A DNA stretch of 64,000 nt, taken from positions 62,001 through 126,000 of the forward strand of contig SIBR01000001.1 of NCBI GenBank assembly GCA_009695065.1, read 5' to 3'. Of this stretch, positions 50,688 through 58,421 are shown piece by piece; positions within the stretch are counted from its first letter, which is position 1; each line of letters starts with the position of its first letter. A program made the position numbers and the translations under genes. Origin of the DNA: Opitutus sp. Its GTDB lineage: Bacteria > Verrucomicrobiota > Verrucomicrobiae > Opitutales > Opitutaceae. The notes beneath the pieces are model-generated. The model was not told where the DNA came from. It saw only the letters and a program-made list of their open reading frames with translations, and did not search any database.

Positions 50688-53129
50688 ATGACTGCCCCTC
50701 CTAAACCGAGGTCGCGGGAATTACTCCCGCGTTATACTCTGTTTCTACTCTGTGCGATCACGCTTGCCCCGGTGGTTTACATGGTTGCCCGCGGACTGAT
50801 GGCGAGCCGCAACGTCGCCTATATGGACGACATCGACGGCACGTTGATGTTGCTGATCCGGCTCCACGAAGGATCTTCCCTGTCCGACCTCACTCGCTGG
50901 CTTTTCGAAGTCTCCAATGAACACCGGATGGCAACGAGTCGGCTACTCGTCACCCTAAGCTACTGGCTGACGGGCACGGTGAATTTCCACATCCTGGGCG
51001 TGATCGGAAATCTGTTTGTTTGCGGGCTGTGTGCGTTGCTGGTCCGCACGGCCGGAACGACAGAGCGCCGGTGGGGGATGGCTCTGCTGTTGGTGGGATT
51101 TTTATTCCAGCTGCAACATTTCGAGAATTTTTTCTGGTCCGGCTCCTCGATCGACCATTTTCAAGTTCCGCTGCTGGCGGGCGGGGCGATTGTACTGCTG
51201 GCCCGGGGCAGCCGGTTGGCCTGGCTGGGGGCGGGCGCTCTGGCTTTGTTGGCAACGTTTACGCTAGCGCACGGCTTGGTGGTCTGGCCCGTGGGCGCCT
51301 TGATGCTGGTGGCCGACCGGCACTGGCGGCATCTGACCGGCTGGCTCTTCTTTGGGGCGGTGACGGGCGGGGTGTATTTTTTGACCTTCGAGTTCAACCC
51401 CGCGCACCACGTCGACGCCTTTTCCGGCAGTGGAACTATACGCATCCTCCGCTTTTGGCTCGAACTGCTAGGCGCACCCCTCGCGCTGGGAGAACGGAAT
51501 TTGGCCCCGGCACTCGGCGCGGCGTTGGTGGCCTTGCTGGCCTGGCAAGTCTGGACATTCAGGCTGCGCCGGGAACGCATCGCTCTGCCGCTGGCGCTCT
51601 GGGCGATCGGCAGTCTGGGACTCGTAGCCGTGGGGCGCGCCAATCTCGGGGCGGGAGCGCTGAGCTCGCGCTACTATGTCCTGGCGTCGCTCGCGTGGGC
51701 CCTCGCGATCTTCATGTTACAGCAACGGTGGCGCGATGAAGCCCGCCCCCACCGTTTTCTCGTCTGGCTGGTCCCGGGATTGGCGATCTTCAATCTCGCC
51801 GCGAATCTGAAGTTTGCCGGCGAGGCCCGGCGCTGGATCGCCGAGCGCGATCAGGCCGTCACTGATTTTACCCGTCATGGCCGCGATGGGACCGGCGTGG
51901 CGAAATTGCATCCCCACCCCGATCACGCAACCCGCGTCATTCGACAGGCGGAGGAGCTGGACGTGTTCGAAATGCCCAGCGCGTCGGTGGAAAGCCCGCT
52001 TCCCGTCACTCTACCCGGAACCGGTTTCTCAACTAGCATCGACCGGTTGGCGGTGAATGAAAACATGGTGACGATCGACGGATGGGCCGCGGTAGCCGGT
52101 CGCGTGGCCCGGCCCGGAGATGTGCGCCTGGTATTAATTTCGGCCAATGAAAAACGCGTGCACACCACGATGACGGTGCCGCGATCGGATTTGATCACCA
52201 CGTTTCCGGGCGAACGTTGGGGTCAGGCGGGTTTTTACTTCGCCCTTCGCCGGTGGCTCCTGCCACCCGAGAGTTATCAGGTGGGGTTTCTGATCCCGAC
52301 CGCGCGGGGCGCCGAACTCGTGATGACCAAACATCGGTTGGAACTCGGTGACGCCGCAGCGATGATCCAACGGGACAAGGTCGCGCCGAATCGCATCGTC
52401 TACGACGAACTCGTGCTGCGCAATCCGACCGACACCGTTTCCGCCGCCCACGGCAAGCCGATGCGGGTTTCGTTCGTCGATCTGCACGACAATCTCGTCC
52501 ATGTTGATCTCAGCGGCGCCGGCACAATGACGGTCAACCTCGGGTCCGCGACTCCGGTTGAGCCACCGTTGCTGGGGAAGGAGCGCCGGTGGGCCTTTCT
52601 GAAGGGGCATGCAACCGTCACGATCAAGGACGCCGACGATTCCACTCATCTGGCAATTTTCTCCGCCCGGCGGCGGCTAGGGATGCGAGGTTCCGCACCC
52701 GGGACCGAGCAAGCTGGTGATGGCAAAGCCCAGCTTGCGGCCGTTTCGATCGCCAGCCGCAACGGGCGTTTCGGCAGCGTGCGGGCGGGCAACACCCAGT
52801 TTTCGGCGCGAACCGGGATCACGGGGATCGATGCACCCGGAGTGCGATTTTCCGGTCCGGTCAACGTCGGCAACATCACCGCCTTCGGAGACGCCCGGCC
52901 GGTCTTCCAACTCGGCTACGCCAAAAACACCCTCATCGTCGGCGGCGATCTCTTTCAACCCAATCGTAGTGCGGTTGCCGTCAGTGGCGTCTGGCGCTTG
53001 CGTTTTGTGGCCGGCCAGACTTCCCATGGTGTCCGGCTGCCGGCGCGAATGAACGCGGCGAAGCTTCTTTCCGGCGGACAGGATGTGACGGCGCGAGTGA
53101 CGATCAACGCGGCGACCCTGCCAAACTAG
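50688..53129 (+). CDS. Large multipass membrane protein with beta-rich C-terminal region
   Basis: 813 residues. The first 410 residues contain about ten hydrophobic helices (YTLFLLCAITLAPVVYMVA, WGMALLLVGFLFQLQHF, LAWLGAGALALLATFTLAHGL and others) with acidic loop motif YMDDIDG, a plan like that of membrane glycosyltransferases or uncharacterised polytopic envelope proteins. The remainder is extracytoplasmic and beta-rich: WAAVAGRVARPGDVRLVLIS, then VSFVDLHDNLVHVDLSGAG and TGITGIDAPGVRFSGPVNVGNI, GGDLFQPNRSAVAVSGVWRLRF, a recurrent type of exported domain that I have the impression of having seen in Verrucomicrobia but cannot name. The TAG stop lies in the left inverted repeat of an IS-like element, so the original C-terminus could have been longer. 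Function unknown. Confidence 0.7.
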   Translation: MTAPPKPRSRELLPRYTLFLLCAITLAPVVYMVARGLMASRNVAYMDDIDGTLMLLIRLHEGSSLSDLTRWLFEVSNEHRMATSRLLVTLSYWLTGTVNFHILGVIGNLFVCGLCALLVRTAGTTERRWGMALLLVGFLFQLQHFENFFWSGSSIDHFQVPLLAGGAIVLLARGSRLAWLGAGALALLATFTLAHGLVVWPVGALMLVADRHWRHLTGWLFFGAVTGGVYFLTFEFNPAHHVDAFSGSGTIRILRFWLELLGAPLALGERNLAPALGAALVALLAWQVWTFRLRRERIALPLALWAIGSLGLVAVGRANLGAGALSSRYYVLASLAWALAIFMLQQRWRDEARPHRFLVWLVPGLAIFNLAANLKFAGEARRWIAERDQAVTDFTRHGRDGTGVAKLHPHPDHATRVIRQAEELDVFEMPSASVESPLPVTLPGTGFSTSIDRLAVNENMVTIDGWAAVAGRVARPGDVRLVLISANEKRVHTTMTVPRSDLITTFPGERWGQAGFYFALRRWLLPPESYQVGFLIPTARGAELVMTKHRLELGDAAAMIQRDKVAPNRIVYDELVLRNPTDTVSAAHGKPMRVSFVDLHDNLVHVDLSGAGTMTVNLGSATPVEPPLLGKERRWAFLKGHATVTIKDADDSTHLAIFSARRRLGMRGSAPGTEQAGDGKAQLAAVSIASRNGRFGSVRAGNTQFSARTGITGIDAPGVRFSGPVNVGNITAFGDARPVFQLGYAKNTLIVGGDLFQPNRSAVAVSGVWRLRFVAGQTSHGVRLPARMNAAKLLSGGQDVTARVTINAATLPN

Positions 53130-53277
53130 CAGCCCGTCGGACTTGCGATAGGTTACGTCGGCGCAGCTCGTAGATTTTTTGCGCTGAACGGAGGGGCCTT
53201 CCCGGACGGGCTGCTAAAATGTCGCGCCGGCGCGACGGGTCCGGATTCTTGCGCCGAGGGCGACTGGCCGCCCTCGT

Positions 53278-53410
53278 TCAGGCGGAGACGAGCCCTTTTC
53301 GGGCGAGTTGGAGCGTGTGGAGGCGGCGCAAGTTGGAGGCCAAGACACACCAAGGTCCATTCCGTCGCGACCTTGGCGTAGCCGCGCCGCCGGAATCCGG
53401 CGGCAACCAC
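53278..53410 (-). pseudogene. Transposase C-terminal remnant, frameshifted
   Basis: Read with one extra base removed near TGTCTTGG, the frame gives FRRRGYAKVATEWTLVCL followed by ASNLRRLHTLQLARKGLVSA and a stop at 53278-53280. The pattern of an RG-x-KV-x-x-EW-x-L-x-C-x-x-x-NL-x-R block resembles the C-terminus of DDE transposases of the IS1182/IS5 type. Only about 40 residues remain. It is located between the two mini inverted-repeat units. Family assignment from memory of the motif. Confidence 0.5.
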
Positions 53411-53476
53411 AGCGGCGTATCCCGATCCACGTTCACGAGGCGAGTGGCCATGGTCCAGGCACAGCAGCTTTTCGGC

Positions 53477-53499
53477 CGAAAATGCCAAGGGCATTTTCG
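53477..53499 (+). terminator. Perfect hairpin inside IS remnant, possible terminator
   Basis: CGAAAATGCC-AAG-GGCATTTTCG: 10-bp perfect arms with a 3-base loop, followed on the plus strand by TTT. Located between the convergent membrane-protein and TPR-protein genes, so it could stop transcription coming from the left. The flanking U-run is short. Confidence 0.5.
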
Positions 53500-53585
53500 T
53501 TTAGCAGCCTGTGGGCAGCGCCGGCTGGCCCGCCGGACCGACTCTCGTCTTCCCACCAACTCCCGAACCTAAATCCGACAGGCTG

Positions 53586-54980
53586 CTAACGGGCAAAAAA
53601 CGCGTTGATCTTCTCCGCCACGTCGCGAAAGCCGATGTCCTCGCTGTAGACAGCCTTGAACTCCGCAATGGCCGCGTCGGGTCGGCCCAGCAATTCGTAG
53701 CACACGCCCAGCTCGTAGGTGACTTCCTTCTTGAGGTCGTCCATCGGGCCGAGTTCGGCGCGCGCCGCGTTGAGTTGCACCACCGCCAGATCGTAAAGCC
53801 GCTTGGCCTTGAAACACCGCCCGAGCGCGACGAGCGAAGCGATGCGCACCGGCGCGCCCTTCTGCGCCTGTTGGAACTGGGCGATCGCCCCGTTGATCTC
53901 GCCCGCTTCGAGCAGGAGCGCGCCGAGGCTGTAACGTGCCGCCGCATCGTTCGGGTAGCGCTCCACCGCGCGTCTCGCCTCCGCGAGCTTGAAGGCCGTG
54001 AGTTCGACCCGCGCCGCCGCAGCCTGCGCCTGCCGGGCCGCGTCGCCGGGTGCCGCTGCCGCCGCAGTCCCGGCCACTCCGGCCCGTTGCTCGAGCACGG
54101 CGGTCGCCAGCTCCGACTCCTGTTTTTCCAGCGTGGGATCCGTCCTGCCCGCGGGCTGCTGCCGCGCCTTGCGAATCCATTCGAGCGCGGCGTCAAGGTT
54201 CCCCAACTGCCGGTACGCCTGCGCCACGGTGCGATGGTGATTGAGATTCTGCGGCTCCCGGCCCGCGGCCGCCAGCGCCTCGGCCAGCGCACTTCGCGTC
54301 GTCGCGGCGGAATTCGTCAGGCCTTCCCCTGCCGCCGGCGCGACCGCCGCCGGCTCCATGCGCAGCTTCTCCCGAAACGTGCCCGCCTTTTCCCAGCCGA
54401 CCTTCGCCACGGTTTGCGCCACCGAGGCCTTGCGCATCAAGGCCTGCGCCTCCGGGCTCACCGGATCCAGCCGGAGAATCTCGTCGGCCGCCTTCAGCGC
54501 ATCGGCCATGAACCCCGCGGCGAACCACGCTTCGCCGAGTGCCAGCAAATTGGCGCGGTTGGCGGGCTCGATTTCCCGCACCGCGTCGAGCGCGAAGGCC
54601 GCCGTTTCCCGCAGCCCCAGCCCCTGAGCCGCCTCCGCAAGCAGTTTCAAGGCCACCACGTTGGTTGGATCCCGGGCGAGTGAGGCTTCCGCCGCCGCCA
54701 GCAGCCTGGCCGGATCCTTTCGTCCGCCACCAAACATAAACGGCGCAGTCGAAAGGCCACTCGATACTTTCGCCATGAAGCCGCCCTTCGCCGCCCGCGC
54801 CTGCCGCAGCTGGGCGACCCGTTGGAGCCGGCGCACCGGGAGGCAGCCAGGCGAGGCCTTGAGCACCTGCGTCGTTACCTCGATCACGTAGTCGAAATTT
54901 GTCCGCTCGAGGGCGACACGGGCATTTTCCACCATTTTTTGCTGGCGGGACTCCAGCGCGGTGATCGGAACTTCAGCCAT
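53586..54980 (-). CDS. TPR-repeat protein
   Basis: 464 residues, no signal peptide or membrane helix. Repeated helical pairs with TPR character: RDPTNVVALKLLAEAAQGLGL, EPANRANLLALGEAWFAAGF, NHHRTVAQAYRQLGNLDAALEWI, RYPNDAAARYSLGALLLEAGEINGAIAQF, KEVTYELGVCYELLGRPDAAIAEF. An Ala-rich linker (VAGTAAAAAPGDAARQAQAAAA) separates two sets. Protein-protein interaction scaffold, cytoplasmic. Its TAG stop lies in the right terminal repeat of the IS-like remnant. Located 37 bp after the haem protein gene on the same strand, so both may be cotranscribed. Function unknown. Confidence 0.85.
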   Translation of the reverse strand: MAEVPITALESRQQKMVENARVALERTNFDYVIEVTTQVLKASPGCLPVRRLQRVAQLRQARAAKGGFMAKVSSGLSTAPFMFGGGRKDPARLLAAAEASLARDPTNVVALKLLAEAAQGLGLRETAAFALDAVREIEPANRANLLALGEAWFAAGFMADALKAADEILRLDPVSPEAQALMRKASVAQTVAKVGWEKAGTFREKLRMEPAAVAPAAGEGLTNSAATTRSALAEALAAAGREPQNLNHHRTVAQAYRQLGNLDAALEWIRKARQQPAGRTDPTLEKQESELATAVLEQRAGVAGTAAAAAPGDAARQAQAAAARVELTAFKLAEARRAVERYPNDAAARYSLGALLLEAGEINGAIAQFQQAQKGAPVRIASLVALGRCFKAKRLYDLAVVQLNAARAELGPMDDLKKEVTYELGVCYELLGRPDAAIAEFKAVYSEDIGFRDVAEKINAFFAR

Positions 54981-55017
54981 ACGGGTGCGTGCAACGAAAT
55001 CGCCCCGCTGCGCCCGG

Positions 55018-57552
55018 TCAACGCTGGACCGGCAGCGTCGCGAGTTCCTCGTCCGTGTAAGGCTGCGCGTGCAGGATGATCGTGCGGCGCATCAGGCCGA
55101 TCGTCGCCGGCAGCACCGGCGGAGCATCATGCCCCCAGCTGCGACGAATATACGTCAAGGCTGCCGCCAGGGCTTCGTCGGAGAGCATTTCCAGGGCCGG
55201 CATGGCCTGGCCCGAGCGGCCGGATTTCCCTTTGAGGACGATCCGCGCGAGAACCTGATCCGCGCCCAACACCCAGCGGGAATCGACCAACGGCAATGCC
55301 ACCCCTGCGAGCCCGCGACCGTCCGGCTGATGGCAGGCCACGCAGACGCTGGCGTAGATCGTGCGGCCTTTTTCAAACAATTGCTGTTCCGCGGCGGTGA
55401 GCGGAACCGGGCCGGCCCCGAATTTTCCGGGCCAGATGAACCGCTGCAACAATTCGCCCGTCCCCCGGGCGATCTCGGCGTCGGGGCTCGTGGCGGCGAG
55501 TTCGAGTTCGCGCGGCAGCGCGGCGAGCTTCCGCGTGGCGGAGGAGCGAACTCCATTCAAGAGCGCCATCCGCTGCCAGCGCGGCTGCCCCTCCGACCGG
55601 ACCAGGGCGAAAAGGCGGTTAATTTTTTCCGCGTCGCCGCCCTGGGCGATCGCCGCCGCCACGGCTTCGAAGGCACTCGCACGGCCTTTGCCCGATTCAC
55701 GCCACTCCGGAGCAGCGGCGAGCCGCTCCAAAAACGCGAGTTCCCGACCCGCGAGGCCGCTGACGACCGCCGGCACGAGGAAGGGCGCCTCGACCTCCGC
55801 CCGCAGCAACCCGGCCAGCATCGCGGCGGTGGCCGGCTCCTGCGCTTCGCCCAGCGACAACGCCGCCTGCAGGCGAACTTCGCGCGAGGGATCGCGGGCG
55901 TGCTTCCCGACACCCGCCAAGGCCGCCGCGTTGCCGGTCGCGAGCCAGGGTTCGCTCAACCGGATCGCGGCCGCGCGCAGCTTCGGCGACGGGTCCTCCA
56001 TGACCCGGGCGACGGTCGTCTCGTCGAGCGCACCGATTCCCTCCAGCGTCCACAAGGCTTGCAGCCGTACGGGAGCGCTGGCGTTCGCGGCCGCGGCCAG
56101 CGTCCGCAATTGTGGCGCGACGGATTTATCCTCCCGTTCCACCAGCAAACGGCGGGCCGTATCGCGCCACCAGCCGTTCGGATGCGAGAGATTTTCGACA
56201 AGTTGCGCCGCCGAGGCCTTCGTCAGCGCCGGGACCGGGCCCGCTTTTTTCGCCTCATGTACGACGCGATAGATCCGGCCCCGCCCGGACGGCCCGTCCA
56301 ATCCCCGTTCAAGAATCTGCCGCCGCAGGTAGCTCGTCATGTACTGCCGGTGCTGGATGAGGCCGCGATAGAGATCGACCACGTACAGGGTACCGTCGGG
56401 AGCGGAATAGACGTTGACCGGGCGGAAGCGCTCGTCCGTCGAGGCCAGAAATTCCCGGCCCTCGTAGGCATTCCGGCCGCTCAGGATCCCATTGTCGTCG
56501 GTGATCACCGCCCGGCGAACGATATGCGCGGCGGGCTCGGCGACGAAATAGTTGCCGTGGAATTCGGCCGGAAAATTATCGCCACGGTAAATCGCCGGGC
56601 CGCACACCGCCGTGAAGGTTTTCAGTGTCCCGTCTTTGCGGAGCTGCCCTTCGGTGTAGCCGCGGTTGACCCCCGGGTTGACGCGGATCGGCCAGACCTC
56701 CTGCTCGGTATCGGCGAGTTGGTAGACGCCGGTCGACCCGGCGGCCACGCGATTCGTCACGACGAGGTTCGGGTTTCGCGCCGGATAATGCGCCGGCACC
56801 AGATCCACGCGAATGTAGTTTACGTTGATCGTGGTAAACAGCCGCCCGTAGTCGTCCATGGCCTGGCCCCACTGCCCGCGATGCACTACGGGCGACTCGC
56901 GCCACTTTCCGTTTTGCAGCCGGAAACGGCGGCCGTAATAGGCCGCGCCGATCCAGTTGTCCAAACCCCAGAGCAACGCGTTGGCGCCGAGTTCGGGATT
57001 CGCCTCCGCCGTCGAAAAGTCCGTCGCGATCGCCACTTTCTCGTCCGCCCGGCCATCGCCGTTGGTATCCCGCGCGAACCAGAGATTCGGCGGTTCGCCC
57101 ACGAGCACACCGTGCTCGAGCACCTTGATGGCCCGGACCAGCCCGAGTCCATCCATGTAGACCGTGCGCTTGTCCATCCGACCGTCGTGGTCGGTGTCCT
57201 CCAGGACCACGACGCGGTTGACCGGCTGGTTTTCGCCGCGGCCGTCGACGTCGGGCATGTAGCTGTGCATTTCCAAAACCCACAGACGCCCCTCGGCGTC
57301 GAAATCGAGCGCCACGGGATCGCTGATCAGGGGATCGCTGGCCACGAGTTCGATTCGAAAGCCCGCCGGCAGCCGGAACGATTTCAAGGCCGCTTCGGGC
57401 GACAGCACCGGGGCGGCCGGAACCTTCCACTCGGCCGGAGGCGGCGGCTGCACCGTTCCGGCCTTGTCGGACGAATCGCCCAACTGGGCGAAAAGCGGCG
57501 CGGACAGGGCGAATGCGAGAGCGGCGGAAAATGCAGAACTACGGAACAACAT
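55018..57552 (-). CDS. PVC-type propeller/HEAT/cytochrome c protein (844 residues)
   Basis: Signal peptide SAFSAALAFALSAPLFAQ. Then a sorbosone/glucose-dehydrogenase-like beta-propeller (FRLPAGFRIELVASDPLI, LWVLEMHSYMPDVDG with DTDHDGRMDKRTVY, DTNGDGRADEKVAI calcium-type loops), a HEAT-repeat middle (RDTARRLLVER, PSPKLRAAAIRLSEPW) and a C-terminal cytochrome c with CVACH (Cys737-His741) and a possible Met ligand in AMPALEMLSDEAL. The architecture is typical of Planctomycetes and Verrucomicrobia. Likely a periplasmic sugar oxidase passing electrons to its own haem. Upstream of the TPR gene; divergent from the PIG-L gene at 57716. Confidence 0.85.
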   Translation of the reverse strand: MLFRSSAFSAALAFALSAPLFAQLGDSSDKAGTVQPPPPAEWKVPAAPVLSPEAALKSFRLPAGFRIELVASDPLISDPVALDFDAEGRLWVLEMHSYMPDVDGRGENQPVNRVVVLEDTDHDGRMDKRTVYMDGLGLVRAIKVLEHGVLVGEPPNLWFARDTNGDGRADEKVAIATDFSTAEANPELGANALLWGLDNWIGAAYYGRRFRLQNGKWRESPVVHRGQWGQAMDDYGRLFTTINVNYIRVDLVPAHYPARNPNLVVTNRVAAGSTGVYQLADTEQEVWPIRVNPGVNRGYTEGQLRKDGTLKTFTAVCGPAIYRGDNFPAEFHGNYFVAEPAAHIVRRAVITDDNGILSGRNAYEGREFLASTDERFRPVNVYSAPDGTLYVVDLYRGLIQHRQYMTSYLRRQILERGLDGPSGRGRIYRVVHEAKKAGPVPALTKASAAQLVENLSHPNGWWRDTARRLLVEREDKSVAPQLRTLAAAANASAPVRLQALWTLEGIGALDETTVARVMEDPSPKLRAAAIRLSEPWLATGNAAALAGVGKHARDPSREVRLQAALSLGEAQEPATAAMLAGLLRAEVEAPFLVPAVVSGLAGRELAFLERLAAAPEWRESGKGRASAFEAVAAAIAQGGDAEKINRLFALVRSEGQPRWQRMALLNGVRSSATRKLAALPRELELAATSPDAEIARGTGELLQRFIWPGKFGAGPVPLTAAEQQLFEKGRTIYASVCVACHQPDGRGLAGVALPLVDSRWVLGADQVLARIVLKGKSGRSGQAMPALEMLSDEALAAALTYIRRSWGHDAPPVLPATIGLMRRTIILHAQPYTDEELATLPVQR

Positions 57553-57715
57553 CGTTGGGACGGCGTGGGGTCAGACCGAACGATGCACAGTCGCGGCCGG
57601 TTGCGAATCCGCAAATGCTCGTCGAGCCCGGTTTCGCGAGCGGAAGCCGGTTTCATTTGCATTGACGCTCTCTTCGGCTTGTCGCGACCTAGCCGGCAGT
57701 TCACCGCACCCCACG

Positions 57716-58402
57716 ATGAAAAAGACCCTTCTGGCGATCGGCGCCCACTACGACGACTGCGTCTTCGGCATTCCCGGCATCCTGCTGCAGGCGGTGCGCA
57801 AGGACTACCGCGTGGTCATCCTCTCGATCATCGGCGATTACACGCAATGGCCACCGGCCAAGGGCCGGGCGAAGGAGCTCCGCGAAGTCAGCGAGACGCT
57901 CGCCCACTATCACGGCATTGAAATGCGTTTCCTCGACTACGCCTCGGGGCGGTTTCACCTGAACGAAGAGACCAAGCGCGACGTCGCGAAAGTCGTGGCG
58001 GACGTAAAACCCAATATCGCGTTCACGCTCTGGCGCGACGACCGCCATCCGGATCACGAGGCGGCCTCGGCCATCAGCCGCGCGGCCTTGAGCCTGCCGA
58101 GTCTCATCCTCGGCGATGCGACCCTGAAAGCGCCGGAAACTTTTCTCTACGACAACGGCCCCGGCCACACGATCGGCTTCGAGCCCAACACCTTTGTCGA
58201 CGTGAGCGACGTGTGGCCCTCCGCGATGGAATGGCTGGGCCGGCTGATGGAGTTTGTGAACCAAAAGCCGCAGGATCCGCTGGCGCCCGACGCGACACAG
58301 ACCGCGCGGACTGCGCTGGCCCGCTATCGCGGCGCCAGCTGTGGCGCCCAATTCGCGGAGGCCTATTGGGCCATGCGCGTGCGCAAGTCACAGATCTTGT
58401 AG
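57716..58402 (+). CDS. PIG-L family (LmbE-like) deacetylase
   Basis: 228 residues. The zinc motif of the LmbE/PIG-L/MshB family is AHPDDE; here AHYDDC (His11, Asp13-Asp14) with Tyr and Cys substitutions, and the second motif WRDDRHPDHEAAS supplies the other His. Metal ligands are thus retained. These enzymes remove acetyl from N-acetylglucosamine-containing substrates. Start MKKTLLAIGAHYDD (57716), cytoplasmic, no signal peptide. Located between two haem proteins and opposite a NodB-like deacetylase fusion, which fits handling of N-acetylated sugars. The substituted Glu-to-Cys in the motif may alter activity. Confidence 0.85.
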   Translation: MKKTLLAIGAHYDDCVFGIPGILLQAVRKDYRVVILSIIGDYTQWPPAKGRAKELREVSETLAHYHGIEMRFLDYASGRFHLNEETKRDVAKVVADVKPNIAFTLWRDDRHPDHEAASAISRAALSLPSLILGDATLKAPETFLYDNGPGHTIGFEPNTFVDVSDVWPSAMEWLGRLMEFVNQKPQDPLAPDATQTARTALARYRGASCGAQFAEAYWAMRVRKSQIL

Positions 58403-58421
58403 CCGGGCGCCGGCGCGCACC

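Larger units (their letters stand above)
53127..53588. mobile_element. Decayed IS-like element with four copies of a terminal repeat
   Basis: The left end TAGCAGCCCGTCGGACTT (53127) and the inverted right end TAGCAGCCTGTCGGATTT (read on minus from 53588) match at 16 of 18 positions. Two more copies lie inside: one inverted at about 53203-53216 and one direct at about 53502-53515. This gives two mini-elements of 90 and 87 bp (53127-53216, 53502-53588) around a 285-bp remnant with a broken transposase end. The stop codons (TAG) of the flanking convergent genes are part of the outer repeats. Size and family suggest a deletion derivative of an IS1182-like element; the family is inferred. Confidence 0.6.

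Noticed and set aside
54961..57921. 986-codon plus-strand frame
   Set aside because: Antisense to the cytochrome c protein gene with CVACH and propeller motifs; no motif of its own.
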